Below are positions 35,681 through 48,632 of a stretch of DNA of 64,000 nucleotides, one piece after another. The notes under the pieces were generated by a model, which was given only the letters and a program-made list of their open reading frames with translations, made no database searches and was not told where the DNA came from. The DNA is from Sternotherus odoratus (Eukaryota; Chordata; Testudines; Kinosternidae): the NCBI GenBank assembly GCA_032164245.1, contig JAVMKO010000003.1, forward strand, positions 62,070,390 to 62,134,389, given 5' to 3'. Both the position numbers and the translations under genes were made by a program. Numbering within the stretch: the first letter of the stretch is position 1; each line of letters starts with the position of its first letter.

Positions 35681-36252
35681 TTTTAATAGGCTGATTTATT
35701 TTCATACCATACTTCTATTGACTCAAATAATTCCTCTGGTAATATATCTTGATTATGGGCAGAAAAGTTCTATACAGTTGGGGTACCAATTACTTGTAAT
35801 GTGCTGGGAATTTTTTTAGCGTGGTAATGAAACAGTGACAAGAGTCACTATTACTGAACTGTTTTTTATTTCCTGTGTTTTCAGTGGTTGTGTTATTTTT
35901 AGGAGGCCACCATGATTTTTAGTTCTCATTACATGTGCCTATTGTAAATTTAATTTCTGCACCAATTTTATTTTAAAGAAATCTCCTGGATTTTTTTTCT
36001 GGTCTTTTTTTCTTGTTTTGGCTAAAAAATGTCAAAAAACATTTATAGCAGATTTACTTTTATACAATGAGTAGGGCCACTACTCTAACTTGGTCATATA
36101 CCATATGATCATGGAGCCCCATAAGGGATTCAAATTCAGATCCCAAGTATAGCCATTGATCCCAGGCCAGTAAGGACTGTCTTAGGTGCAGAGATTGATC
36201 ACTTAACTCAAAGCTAAAGATGGAGGAAGGCCTCCCTTGCAGCCTCATTCTT
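35681..36252. other. Nothing recognised
   Basis: T-rich patches at 35990-36020; no gene. Confidence 0.4.
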
Positions 36253-36562
36253 TGGGTATGTCTATCCTTCAAAGTGGAGGTATAATTTCCAGCTTGAGTA
36301 GACATACCTTTGTTAGTTCTGGTCAAGCAAGAGTGCTAAACATAGCTGCAGTGGCATGAGCAACGGGGTGGGGTGGGGATGAAGGGCAAGGGGCTACCCC
36401 CTGCCCCTGAATCATAGTTGCCCAAAACTTTAGGTACAGACTTAAGGCTATCTAGCCCCTAGCACAGCTCTATTTTTAGCACACTAACTCAATCAGAGCT
36501 AGAATTGTTATGGCTCCTGGAGCAGGAATTCACACATCAAGCTCAAAGTGTACATATAGTCT
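36253..36562. mobile_element. Harbinger-like MITE
   Basis: The left end tttgggtatgtctatccttc and right end caaagtgtacatatagtctt resemble inverted tgtctacact ends. An internal gagtagacatacc at 36297 is a second inverted end, so two short elements or one composite may be present. Non-coding. Confidence 0.45.
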
Positions 36563-36971
36563 TTGAATGACCTTATTTAGCTAACAGATGAATTGACATT
36601 TCTGTGCCTCAGAGTCAGATATGATCTGTCCTCTTGAGCAGGAAAAATGGCTAACAGAGATGGTGCAGATGGTGCGAAACTGAAAATGGATGGGATCTAC
36701 CTATATCTCATTCACTTATCTACCCATAGTCTTATATCATCACCCATCTGTACAGTATCCCACATTCCAAGAGATAATCAAAATCACAATAGTCCAATAT
36801 TCCTCTGCTGTTGCCCCATTCAGGGCTTGGGGAAGTTTTGTTTGTTTAATTTGTTTCCTTTTCTCTCCTCCCACTTCTACTAACTCCTTTCTCTTCTTCT
36901 CCTTTTTCTTGGCTTCAACTCATTTTCCTTCTTTACTTTTCTTTGCTATTTTCAGTTGTACCTAAACAGTT

Positions 36972-37051
36972 GGGCCCAGATCCTTATAAGGTATTTAGGC
37001 ATGATTTCAATGGGTATTAAGCACCTAAATACCTTTGAGGATCTGGTCCTT
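36972..37051. mobile_element. 80-bp palindromic MITE
   Basis: The left arm gggcccagatccttataagg then tatttagg is matched by the inverse of cacctaaatacctttgagga then tctggtcctt. Centre atttcaatggg. A very short non-autonomous element. Confidence 0.7.
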
Positions 37052-37553
37052 GAACAGGGACAAATAAGTGAGTTTTACAATGTGTCTGAAAGCAGTGAGA
37101 ACAGTTACTGTTCTTATCTCCTCTGGTCATGAATCCAAAGTCATGGATCCAAACTCAATTTCCCACATCTCATGAGCTGCACTATTGAGGATAGTTTCTG
37201 AAGCACACAGGTGTTTAGGAAGGTCATTTTTCTGAGAAGATGCATTATTTTAAGTATCATAGCCCAATTGTATGGAGATCCTTAAATATTAACAGTGTGA
37301 CCTTGCATTTGTCATTGTACCCTATTGAGAGCCTGCAAAGGGTGAGGACCACACAGGGGTTACGTATTGAGCATCTGATATAGCTGACAAGGCTGCATGC
37401 CGCTTTCTGAACTGAAAAATTGGAGGAGCTCAATGGACTAACATTCCTTAGTGACAGGATAGGGGAAATTTATATCACAACCAGTTATCAGTATTTTTCT
37501 TCACTCATGGTGCGTAAGCGCAGGCAATAAAGTCAGGTTATTATATTTTATAC

Positions 37554-37862
37554 CGGGGTAGGCAACCTATGTCATGGGTGCCAAAGGCGGCAAGTGAGCT
37601 GATTTTGAATGGCACTCACACTTCCCGGGTCCTGGCCACTGGTCTGTGGGGCTCTGCATTTTAATGTAATTTTAAATGAAGCTTCTTAAACATTTAAAAA
37701 ATCTTATTTACTTTACATACAACAATAGTTTAGTTCTATATTATAGACTTATAGAAAAGACCTTCTAAAAAGGTTAAAATGTGTTACCGGCATGGAAAAC
37801 CTTAAATTAGAAGAGATAAATGAAGACTCAGCACACCACTTCACCGGGGTTGCCGACTCCAG
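37554..37862. mobile_element. hAT-type MITE, 309 bp
   Basis: It starts CGGGGTAGGCAACC (from a CAGGGG tip) and ends ggggttgccgactccag, an inverted match around GG-AACC/GGTTGCC. Flanks TTTTATAC (37546-37553) and CTCTATAC (37863-37870) agree at six of eight positions. The interior is atttaaaaaatcttatttac-like and non-coding. I recognise it as a frequent turtle repeat. Confidence 0.75.
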
Positions 37863-37870
37863 CTCTATAC

Positions 37871-40859
37871 CAATATATCTTTGAGTATCTGCTCCTTTAT
37901 GCACTGAAAAACATGTACTTTGCAGCGAGCAAAGATTGCTTCTTATTATGTGTTGTGAACATTCATTCCTCTCAAAACTTTATTTAAGTTTTTAATTGTT
38001 CCTTTCAGCTGTGTATCAGGCGCAGTCACACTTAAAATTATTTAATTACCTATTTTATTTGGGTTTAGTGTGAGCTATTTTCTTATTTTCTAGTTCACTG
38101 AAGTGTAAATAAGTTTAAGGAACATGATGTTTTCTGATGTCATGATTGAGGTTCATCGTTTCATTGTGTTCTCTTTTTCATTTTTATATGCAGACAGTTT
38201 TCTTGGCTTGACTCTATTTGCCCAGATACTCGTGTTAAAAAACAAAAATATTAATATTAGGTACTGAGTTGGACATTGTGTTCAGAATATATTTCTTTTG
38301 GTATGTGGTTTTATTAATTTGTGAACATTAATTTGTTTACTTGGACATAAAGCTTCCTTCTCCTCCCTATAAATCCAGAACCAGTCATTTTTTTTAGTAG
38401 CTTTCTGATACTTCATTTACTTTATCTTATTATCTACCCTATTTAGGTTCTCTTATCCACTGTGAGGCGCTAATGAGCAACTGAGACATATTATGAAGAG
38501 GTATTCACCTATCCATAGTTATATTTGCAACAGCTTCACTTATTTTTGTCTGAAAAAATAATCTGGAGTGAAAACGGACAAATTTACTGTGATAGTAAGA
38601 ATTTCCAATCACTTAAAAATTGCTTCCATATTAATTTTGGAATTTTGACTCTCATCTAGTTCAAAATCAATTGTTGCTATTCTATTCAAATTTCCCAGAT
38701 ATAAAAATCACCTCAAAAACTCATGCACTGGTTACATTTGAAGAAAACATGTTGCATCAAAAAAAATATAAGTTGTTACTGAATTTTGTTGGGAATGGAT
38801 TTGAACCCAGTCCTGAACATGTGATTTACATCAGGTATTATGGGATTATTGATATCAATGAGATTTTTTTTTACTATTGTCTTCAGTGCAAACAGCATCA
38901 AGCCCTCCAGCCTCAATTTTTAGCTATGCCTATTTAGCACTGGGAAACGGTTGGGCAGGAGCCATTTGCTAGAGTTGCTAGATTAGGTCTGCTACAAACT
39001 ACACCCAGCAGGCTATAGTCCACAATCCCTGGTATAAGAAGTGCACATTGACTATGTTCTTACTGCCCCTAGCATGCCGTGACACATCTATTACACTGTC
39101 TCTGTGCCAGCTGGACATTATCCTACATGATAGAGATCACCACTTTAGAATATCTGGTCACTTTCTGCCCCCTTTTTGCCATGGAATCCACCCAAGAGAA
39201 GAGAAGCAGGGGATCAGGACAGAGTCTTCAATGTACATGTTAGCATTTGCTCTTCACTGGCTCAGTGCAGTTTAGAAATAGTGCAATGCTCTGTAGACAC
39301 ATTAAAACTAAGAGCTCCAGAGGTAGAGATCTACACTTTCAGAGCAGTAAAAATAAGGCTTTAATTCCAGATTTGTACTTCTGGTTTACATAGACAGTCA
39401 GTGTAGCAGTTGTTCCATAATGATGGTTGCAAACAGCATCCAATTATTAATTGATTTCCCCAGGTAATGCCAAAAATGAAACTTCAGGCTTTAAAATTTT
39501 AGGGTTAAGTGTCAGTAGTAACTAGAACATAATCTCAGCTTTTTAGGTAAATAGAGTGAGTATTTAAAAAATGGACAAAAAGGCTCCTTTCAGATTTTTT
39601 TAAATATTTCTGGCTAACAATATGATATTATACCACTAATTTTGCTATATAGGTAGACTCTTGACATTGCTCATGTAAGAGGTAGCTTTCCGGAGCTGGA
39701 ATAGTGGAACAATCATGAAATAGCCATTACTTGACAACTATGCACCAATCTTTGTCATTGAGGCTCATGGAGAAAATTTAAAACTGATCTTCAAAGACAT
39801 TTTTTTCTGTGATGGGCCTTCATTTTGCTGCAAACAGTAGAGTCTTGTTGGATGGTGCTCAACAATGAACTCTCTTTACTGTGCAGAGTTGAGTGCACAA
39901 CAGATTCTATAGTATTGAAATTGGGATGCAGAACTATTACTAAGGAAAATTTGCCTGAGCTGAAAGCTTTTGAGATGTTGCCTATGTTTGGGGTGATGAG
40001 AAGCTAAGACTGTTCATACAGGAATGACTTTGGGTTTCTGTGATTGTGTCAATTGGTGCATCAAACCCTGAACATTTTTATTTTGGTGTGTCAATATACT
40101 CTTACGGCTTTTTGCAAAGATCACAGGAGGCTTTTTGAGAAATCTTTATTCATATCATAAGATGTGAACCAAGGAAAGAGGTCCTCTGGTGCCAGCAATG
40201 CTTATTGACTGCATCCAAAGTCAGTTGTCAAAGTGACAAAAACTGCTTTATAGTGGGGGAAAAACCAAAACCAAAACACCAACCTATTCTGTGCCTGAAA
40301 AAAATGTGTGCTGCTGTCACATAGGTGCATTGGATGAAAATAATATCTTCCCAGCCCTGAGTTCCCTTTGGACTTTTATTTGATAAAGGCTAGAGGGGAG
40401 GATAAAAGAACTTCCTCTTCTGTTATTGTGACCTAAAGGTCTCTGAATGAAATAATCCTGTTGGGGTTATGAACCGTGTTTCCATTCAGGATGCACTATA
40501 CTGGAGTTTTATTGCTTAGTAGAGCATCTAACAGTAGTATTTCCATGTTTTACAATTGTATTGCAACTCCGTCACTAGAAATACAATGGAGTATTTAACT
40601 CTTGCAGCTTCGTATACACAATACTACAATTAAAGTCAATGCAACTCTATCTGTAACCACTGTCTTTCAGGAATGCAGAACTCATTTAACATATGAGAAG
40701 TGGCACAGAAGCACTAGTCCAAGAGTTCATTATTTTGCCAATTAAAACAAAATCCATTTGGTCATTTTGAAATAATAATTAAAACAAACTAGCCCTTTTT
40801 CAATCTTCCAGAGCTGAACTTTGAACTTCTTGAGTCATCATCACAATAGAGATTTTCAG
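37871..40859. other. Long unrecognised AT-rich interval
   Basis: No repeat ends or exons that I can support; open frames such as 38671-38937 (88 codons) have no recognisable content. Confidence 0.4.
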
Positions 40860-40890
40860 TGGCACCTTAAAGACTAATGGATTTAGTTGG

Positions 40891-40931
40891 GCATAAGCTT
40901 TTGTGGGTAAAAAACCCACTTCTTCAGATGC
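40891..40931 (-). ncRNA. Hammerhead-type fold, PLE minus-strand copy
   Basis: On the minus strand: GCAT, core CTGAAGA (fits CUGANGA completely), extra A, stem II GTGGGT-TTTTT-ACCCAC, then AAAA where GAAA is expected, and GCTT|ATGC. Stem I GCAT/ATGC is perfect. The G12-to-A change would be expected to abolish cleavage. It is the only copy here with the canonical U4. Confidence 0.65.
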
Positions 40932-41113
40932 ATGGAGTGAAAATATATATTGGCACATGAATTGATGGGAGTTACCTTACAAGTGGAGAACCAATGTTGA
41001 AGGCTAATTTAGTCAGGGTGGATGTGGTCCACTCCCAGTAATTGATGAGGAGGTGTCAATACCAAAAGAGGGGAAATTGCTTTTGTAGTGAGTCAATCAC
41101 TCCTAGTCCCTAT

Positions 41114-41376
41114 TCAACCCCAATTTGATGTTACTGAGTTTGAAATGAATTGTAGTTCAGTAGTTTGTCTTTGAAGTCTGTTTGTGAAGGGTTTTTTGGT
41201 AGTTGTTGAAGGTCGACTACTTTTAAAATCTGTTCTTGAATGTACAGGGAGATTGAAGTGGTCCCCTACTGGCTTTTCTATGTTACCATTCCTGATGTTT
41301 GATTTGTGTCCATTTATCCTTTCACATAGAGACTGTCTGGTATGGCCAATGTACATGGCAGGGGGTATGGCATAAG
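41114..41376 (-). pseudogene. PLE GIY-YIG endonuclease remnant, minus strand
   Basis: The frame includes MYIGHTRQSLCERINGHKS, then NIEKPVGDHFNLPVH. This matches the PLE version of the GIY-YIG nuclease: YIG core, an R in LxxRIxxHKS and the KPV-xHFNxxxH block. It aligns with the second copy at 57646. The preceding Cys pair is worn (YAIPPA where the other copy has CQQCPSA). It lacks the rest of the protein and is a dead fragment. Confidence 0.85.
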
Positions 41377-42879
41377 GTTAAAAATCCATTGCAATCAACA
41401 TACTACATTAACTATGGTGAGAGATTGTGCCACACACTCTCAAAGAAACCGAGGAACCAGATCTGCATCCTATAGAGCAAACAGGAGAAGATCAAGAATG
41501 AGCTCTCAACACTGGAGAGTCCTATACAAAACCAACCTTTCACAAAAACTTCCATGTGGCTGGACTTTACAGAAACAAGGCAAGACATTTACAATGCACA
41601 CTTTACTTCTCTACAGGGGAAAAAGGCCAATAAACTATTTAAACACCTACATGTCATAGGGGGCTACAACAGTGGCACCCTTAACTCACCCATATTGTTA
41701 ATCTGTACAACCACACACTGCCTCTTATGCATGGTGCACTCCTCCCAATCCTGTTTGCCAAGTTACTTCCCTTACCTCATTCAGATTTCTCCTATAAACT
41801 TGATTCTATCATTTCTTGCCTCCGAGAACTAAGATTTTTTTAAATAAATTATAAATTAATATAATCATAATGATGTGTACCTGCCTTACAGAGTAACCAT
41901 TTAGTATTATTTTTACTAAAAACCATAGAAATTGCTATACCAGATCATTAGTGGTCCATCTAGACAAGTACCAGAAGCATGAAATAAGAGGATAAGTAAC
42001 CTTTCATTGGACAGTTATGGAATAACCTGTTGATGAATAAAGATTCTTACAAACCCTCATTGGTTGGAGTTTGGCTTGTGCCCTGTCCTTTTCCTTTCAA
42101 TTCCTTAAAAAACCATTGCAAGGGCATGTTTGTGTTGTTGATCCTCTATTATCTTTTCTCCTTTATTTTGCCTGCTTATGAGCCTCAATGCATCATGTTA
42201 AATTCAAATTGGAATAGGGACCATGCCACTGGTTCTGTTTGTGAGATGTCTGGCATATGTTTGTACAATCATGATAATAGTGATGATAATTCCTTATATC
42301 ATAAAAGCTGCCCTAGAGTTTTCTTAGCTCTGAAGAAGAAAAAGACAAAACCATTTCAGCTAGACAGGTGAGTTAATTACAGTTGATGAAGACATTGAGA
42401 CTTTCATGATCACCACAGCAATGACATTCAGATCTTCAGAAAATTGATATAAAATATAATGCAAATGTTCAGTATGAATTTTGCTAATCACAAAATGAAA
42501 GTTGTTTACCAACTACTGCTCTATATTATCATGTCCTTTCAAATTGACAACTCAAAAAACAATACAAAATTAGATGCAGGTCTCCATAAAATGTCTAGGG
42601 TAGGGTGGAAACATTTGCGCTATATACTCATTGCACTGACTTTTTGTTTTTAATGAATACATTCCCTTGTAACTCTAAACTACATGTACAATATGCATAG
42701 TACTCCCTGCTATATTTATATAGCAGCAAAGGCAGCAGCAACCCTCAGTAGAGAGACATATCTGTGTTTAGCTTTAGGATGTGGGTGGGTGAGTGTTATT
42801 TTTCTAGTTAATCCAGTCATGACCCATTGTTATTGTGAAATGCAAATTTTGGAGTGTTCATACTGCTCTGTCTGCTGAA
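41377..42879. other. Nothing recognised
   Basis: An open frame at 42030-42371 (113 codons) has no known motif and no splice or homology support. Confidence 0.4.
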
Positions 42880-43231
42880 AGCAGTATGGCATCCACTGGC
42901 CCAAAATGCGTGACACAACTGTCTGCCGCACCTTGCACGGAGGAAGGGGCGAGTGACGATAAGCACAAACGAAAACCCACAATACTATTTTTGCACCCAT
43001 CATGCAATGCCAGTTTTACCCAGAATTCAAAAGGGCTGTGGGGACCGAGGGAACTATGGGATACCTACCCACAGTGCGCCGCTGTGAGAGTCGACGCTAG
43101 CCATAGTACTATCAATGCAATCTTCCAAATTAGCCCGCTTACTGGGGACACACACAATCGAATATATACCATAGGTTTTCTTAATTTGAACTCTAGAAAG
43201 TCAATGTTATTTCGTAGTGTAGACAAGCCTT
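42880..43231. mobile_element. Harbinger-type MITE (left end uncertain)
   Basis: The right end gtagtgtagacaagcct (43215-43231) is an inverted Harbinger terminus, followed by tta. The body is CpG-rich (gtgcgccgctgtgagagtcg) against an AT-rich setting. The 132-codon frame over it is an accident of composition. The left terminus was not found. Confidence 0.55.
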
Positions 43232-43837
43232 AGAGAGTCATAAAATAACTCCTCATGCAAATTCCAACTGTTGATTTTGCTGACTCATTCTAATTCTATT
43301 TCTTTATTCATGATCATTGTCATTGTACTTTTCATATTATATGGCACACTTAGAGTTTTCTTTCCCCTATTGACTTTTTTAATTATTTTAATTCCTCATT
43401 TTATATTTGTATTTGGTTTTCTTCTTCTAATCCCATCTGCTGCAATATTTCCCTGTTAAGTCAAAAGCTGCCAGTGGCATTCCACCTCATATATAATGTA
43501 ATCCATAAACTTGTCTTGGATTTATTATTCCCTGTCATTCATAACTAATGTTACACATATTTATGTTGCATTTCTTATCCATGCTTCTAAAGATGTATCA
43601 TTATTTAACTGCATTGATTGAATTGGTAGTATCTTTGCCATTTAGCCCTTGGAAGAGCTACATTTTTCCTTGTGTATAATATGATTACATTCTTCTTCAA
43701 ATGATTTAGAGTTACTGCTCTCTGTCATCCATTTGTAACAAGCCCCACTCTTCTCTTTGCTTCTTGTTCACTCTATTTCATTTTCTGAACCAAGTTTCCA
43801 CAAACCCTTTTCTGCTGCCTCATCACAAAAAAAGATA
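43232..43837. other. Nothing recognised
   Basis: AT-rich; no gene. Confidence 0.4.
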
Positions 43838-44416
43838 TATTGGCATTAGAAAAGGTTCAGAGAAGGGCAACTAAAATGATTAGGGGTTTGGAACGGGTCC
43901 CATATGAGGAGAGATTAAAGAGGCTAGGACTTTTCAGCTTGGAAAAGAGGTGACTAAGGGGGATATGATACAGGTATGTAAAATCATGAGTGGTGTAGAG
44001 AAAGTGAATAAGGAAAAGTTATTTACATGCTCCCATTATATAATAACTATAGGCCAACAAATGAAATTAATGGGCATCAGGTTTAAAACAAATAAAAGAA
44101 AGTTCTTCACACAGTGCACAGTCAATCTGTGGAACTCCTGGCCTGAGGAGGTTGTGAAGGCTAGGACTATAACAGGGTTTAAAAGAGAACTGGATAAATT
44201 CAAGTCCATTAATGGCTATTAGCCAGGATGGGTAAGAAATGGTGTCCCTAGCCTCTGTTTGTCAGACGGTGGGGATGGATGGCAGGAAAAAGATCAATTG
44301 ATCATTACCTGTTAGATTCACTCCCTCTGGGGCACCTGGCATTGGCTACTGGCAGTAGACAGGATACTGGGCTGGATGGACCTTTGGTCTGACTCAGTAT
44401 GGCCATTCTTATGTTC
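43838..44416 (+). mobile_element. CR1 LINE 3' region, subfamily 1
   Basis: It starts in ORF2 (gaaaaggttcagagaagggc; gattaaagaggctaggactt) and runs through the 3' UTR (ggctattagccaggatgggt; ggggcacctggcattggcta) to cattcttatgttctcc. It has the same subfamily features as 6119-6474. Confidence 0.9.
43950..44222 (+). pseudogene. CR1 ORF2 C-terminal fragment
   Basis: A 90-codon open frame ends at the natural ORF2 stop. It includes VNLWNSWPEEVVKARTITGF and KRELDKFKSINGY, the conserved C-terminus of CR1 reverse transcriptase proteins. Upstream frames are broken (AAAAGAGGTGACTAAGG context), and no catalytic domain is present. Confidence 0.8.
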
Positions 44417-44574
44417 TCCAAATTAGCAGACACGCTTGTGTAATTTTACTAGCATTCCACTGAAATCAACTAAGTATCATATTGTACTAATACCTGGTCT
44501 TTTCTTCACAGCAGGGATGTTTGAAGTTCAGTAGCAATTAAGAGTTAACAATATATATATAAAAATTATTTGAG

Positions 44575-45245
44575 TGTAAGATGTAGCCTGACTACTTTGG
44601 GGATCACGATGGATAATCAGCTAAACACGAGCTCCCATATGGCCACAAGAGCTAATACAATCTTGGGATATATAAACAGGGAAATCTTGGGTAGAAGTGG
44701 AGAGGTTATTTTACTTCTGTGTTTGCACTGGTATGACTGCTACTGAAATACGTGGTCCATTTCTAGTGCCCACAGTTCAAGAAGGATGTTGATAAACGTA
44801 GGTTCAGAGAAGAGCCATGAGAATGATAAGAAGATTAGAAAACATCCTTATAGTGATAGACTCAAAGAGCTCAATCTATTTATCTTAATAAAGAAAAGGT
44901 TAAGGGATGACTTGATTACATCTATAAGTATCCATATGAGGAAAAAAGATTTAATAATGGGCTCTTCAATCTAGCAGACAAAGATTTAACACTATCCAAT
45001 GACTGGAAGTTGAAGCTAGACAAATTTAGATGGAAATGAACCATTAAAAAAATTACACTGTGAGTAATTAACATATAGTGTGGTTATGGTGGATATTTAT
45101 CACTTACATTTTTAAAATCAAGCCAGGATATTTCTCTTAAAGATTTGCTCTGGGAATTATTTGGGGAATTTTTATAGCCTGTGCTATATAGGCCAGACTA
45201 GATGATCACAATGGTTCCTTTTGGCCTTAGAATCAATGAATTTCA
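44575..45245 (+). mobile_element. CR1 LINE 3' region, subfamily 2
   Basis: ORF2-derived sequence with gataatcagctaaacacgag, cagggaaatcttgggtag, agtgatagactcaaagagct and caatgactggaagttgaagc, then the 3' end agactagatgatcacaatgg and ttggccttagaatcaatgaa. Several indels and stops. Its 3' UTR differs from that of the copy just upstream, so it is a different CR1 lineage. Confidence 0.9.
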
Positions 45246-46497
45246 TTATTGAATCTATCAATCTATTAATGATCTCCCACTGACTGGATATGTCAGGATT
45301 ATAAAGCCTTTTCAGGTACCAAGTCTTCTATGCCACATCAAAAGAATTTTTGCTCACCTTCAAAATGTTTTTTTTTCCTCCTCTGAAAAGCGAAGCTGTA
45401 AAAATGTCATCCTTAGGGCCCCTATTTATTCGCTTTTGATAATGTCCATATTAAACGTGCTCTGTTTACAAGTAAAACTATATTTAGTTTTCCATCAGCC
45501 AACTCTGTGAACTCAACCTGTGCTCTGTGTGTTAAGCTTAGGTGTATTCATCTTACACAATATTGCCAATAATAAAAGTTCTGCGATTGAAATTCTCCCA
45601 CTTTTCAAATCTGTCTTTCCATGCTCTCAGTGACATCTGTGGAACTCCCTTGCCTTCAACATAGTAAAAAATATTTTCATAATGAGGAAGATAAAATAGG
45701 ATCCCCAGTACTTTCTCCCTTAGTTGCCTTTGCTTTACAAGAGTAACAGGAGTAAAAGACAGTTTTTTTTTTTGTTTTTGTTCATTTGTTTTGTGCATCA
45801 AAAGCAGCACACATGACTATGAGATTACAAAAGGAGCAGAGCCGTTATGCTGAAATGTGCCTTTCTTGCAGGGTTGCATTTCAGAGTTGAACTACACTTA
45901 AAACATTCCCATACAAAATCTAAGTATTTCCAATTTGAATAATTTTTAAACATTCTGTCATTGGATCAAAGATTATCAAAGTGCATGTGAATGAGGGCTG
46001 TTATTTCAATCCTCCAAAATCTTCCCCTCCTGTTCTATCTCTCCATATGCACTCCTGCCGCTGTCATCCTCCTACTTGCTGCCTTCTTTCCAAACTCTCT
46101 TCCTCTCTCTCTCTTCTGCCCTCCTCCTCCAATCTTCATGATGTGACACTCAGCCTGTGGTGGGGACTGGCCCTAAGGAGCTGACTGGATTCACCACATG
46201 AAATTTTCCTGCTACCTTCTCCTGCAGATTCCTCAGGATCTGAACATACTGGGGACAAAACCCCTTGTTTAGTTTCTGATGGTGGGGAAAGCTCTTTCTT
46301 CCCCCATCTTAAATAGGTAGGGAAAATTGGGTGAAAACTCTGCTAGAACCTCACAGAGCTCCCCTGAGCCCTCTAGTTTTCTAAAAGGAACCGGCCATCT
46401 GGCACTATGCATATAACCCTGGCGCCATCTTTCTTGCCCTAATTCCTTGATATTTCAGTTCCAATCTTTGCTATATTACAGCATTAATTGACTGTTT
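45246..46497. other. Nothing recognised
   Basis: No repeat ends or coding signal. Confidence 0.4.
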
Positions 46498-46690
46498 GAG
46501 CCAGAATTTTAAAGGTATTTAGGTCCCTAATGATGCAAAGAGGTGACTACTGGGATTTTCAAAATCACCTAGGACTGAGATCCTCAAGGGTAATTAGGTG
46601 CCTATCTCCTATTGATTTCAGTGGGAACTCCCACCTAAATATCTTTGAAGATGTGGGCGCTGGTGCCTAACTCACACTGAAATGCTTATC
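46498..46690. mobile_element. Palindromic MITE of the ttaggtgcc type
   Basis: The left arm attttaaaggtatttaggtc and right arm cacctaaatatctttgaaga then tgtgggc are inverted partners. The inner part ggattttcaaaatcaccta...taattaggtgcctatctcc shows the same motif again. Related to 36972-37051. Confidence 0.6.
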
Positions 46691-47865
46691 TAGAACTTTG
46701 AGGATACTACCCAAAATCCAGGCTGATTGGGTATTTCCATGCTCAGGTATTCAGAGTAGGACACATATTTAGAAAATATTAGTGGTCACATTTACGCTAA
46801 TGAGTATTTCCATATGCAGCAATTTATTTTAGTATTGAATATTCAGCATAAATGCACATGAATCATTTGTGGCTTGGCTGTCAAAAATAAACATCTGAAG
46901 CCTGTGTTTGAAAGCATGAGCATTGCTGTTTTCCCCATCCTACCGTTTGGTTTCCACAGAAAATTTGCATTTGTCCAAACCCTGTGTTTTCTACTTTGCA
47001 AAGTGACATCTTACTGATTTATTTTATCATATTTTCAAGAGACATTAAGCAGTTCAATGATTACATTAATTTTTCATAATGCCACTTTCACTTTCATATA
47101 TATTGCTTGTCAACATAATTACTTTTTATAATCAAATGAAAATATTTACATGTGCTTTAAAACTCACCTGTATCTTAACCTAATTTACTTTTTAAAAATT
47201 AAATCTAATCACAAATTTCATTCAGAAATTAACTTTTTTATTTATTTAAGTGGCCTAACCACATTTAACAGATATGTGGGGGATGTCATGCTATAAAACT
47301 ATGCCAGGTAAGGTGCAAGTTGGAGAATTAGAAAATGCTGCATAGCATCTGTTAAGTAGAAAAGGCAGAACAGCCACCAGAGCTTTCAAGGAAAATGCTG
47401 AAGTTCCAGAAAGGTGGAGTCAGTGAAGACAAGTCAGATGTTTCTCGCAGAGTGGGGGAGAATGTCATCACCCCACACCCATTCCAGCAGGTACTGGTCC
47501 CTACTCACCTCTCCTCCTCTTCCACTAGGACCCCGACTCCCATTTAGCTGGGGGAGTGACTCAGACAAATTTCAGTTGCTTTGAGATGATGCTCTAGCAG
47601 CTGATGTTGTATGGGACCACTGCTTAGAGGTCAGGCCATGGCCCTGCCAGCTACATATCCCATGGAACTTTGAGCAACTGCAAAAAACTGAAGGTGGGGC
47701 ATTCACCTAACCCCATTCCTCCAACCCTGTCTGTATAGCACCACTGGGTATAGTTGTAAGAATAAGAAAAGTTTGGGAGAGAGGAAAGAGGAGGGTAATT
47801 GCAGAAGAAATAAAAATTCTGAAGAAAGGCTTCTAAAGAGGAAGGATAGTCCTGGATCAAGGTTG
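46691..47865. other. Nothing recognised
   Basis: AT-rich to 47250, mixed after. No gene. Confidence 0.4.
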
Positions 47866-48058
47866 TAAGGCTGGCACTTAGGAGATGTTGGTTTAATGCT
47901 CTGCTGTGCTGCAGACTACCTGTGTGATTTTGGACTAAACAGTTAATCTCTCTGTGCCTCCGTTCCCTATCCGCAGAATGGATATAACAGTATACACAGG
48001 GTACAGTTTGTGAAGTGCTGAAATATTATTGCAATAAGGGTTCTATAAGTATTAAAGA
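47866..48058 (+). mobile_element. MIR SINE
   Basis: Well-preserved MIR order: ctctgctgtgctgcagacta, ctgtgtgattttggac, aatctctctgtgcctccgtt, cagaatggatataacagt, gtgaagtgctgaaatattat, ggttctataagtatta. Confidence 0.75.
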
Positions 48059-48567
48059 TGCTGACTCTTTGCCTTGTAATATACATGTGCGTGTGTCTAG
48101 CCCATAAAGTGGGTAAGAGACTTAATACTCCTGCCAACTCCACACCATCTCCTTTAGCTCAAATGGATGTTTTTGTAACTGAAGGCCAGAGGGTTGACTC
48201 CTGGCTCAAAGAGATTACATGGGTGTTATTTATCTAGCAATTATATATGCTGTTTGCAGTATATGGATTTGTTACAAACATCTATTTCTGGTCAAAACAT
48301 AATATAAAGTGCACATTAATTTCAAGGTGTTTAAAAAGAACATGATTTTACATGCTCTCATTTAAAAAAAAATTAAAGTGAAATGTTACATCAAAGGATA
48401 TGAAATCACCTGAAACAAAAGTCTAAAAGGTTTGTTACTTTCATAAAGCATTGGTCAGACAGTTTAACTTAGAATATTGAATATTTGCTAAATGTAAATA
48501 CATTTTTTTGCTTTTGCTATTCTGACTGACATACTGCAAATAATAATACTTTGTGAACTCACCAGCA

Positions 48568-48632
48568 GGGGCCCAGTCCAAAGGCCAATGGATTGGAAGT
48601 CGTTAGACTTCAATGGGCTTTAGATCAGGACC
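48568..48632. mobile_element. 65-bp palindromic MITE
   Basis: Left arm ggggcccagtccaaaggcca, right arm caatgggctttagatcagga then cct; the arms are imperfect inverted copies around ggaagtcgttagacttc. Confidence 0.6.

Larger units (their letters stand above)
40860..41376 (-). mobile_element. Penelope-like element, 5' truncated, minus strand
   Basis: Minus-strand order: GIY-YIG endonuclease remnant (41376 down to about 41114), a 180-base 3' UTR, the hammerhead-shaped hairpin (40931-40891), then the tail cattagtctttaaggtgcc to about 40860. Only the last part of the PLE protein is left; no reverse transcriptase sequence. The sequence to the right of 41376 is not recognisably PLE. Confidence 0.85.

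Noticed and set aside
42835..43233. 132-residue frame
   Set aside because: Overlaps a CpG-rich Harbinger-type MITE with an inverted tgtctacact end at its right edge.
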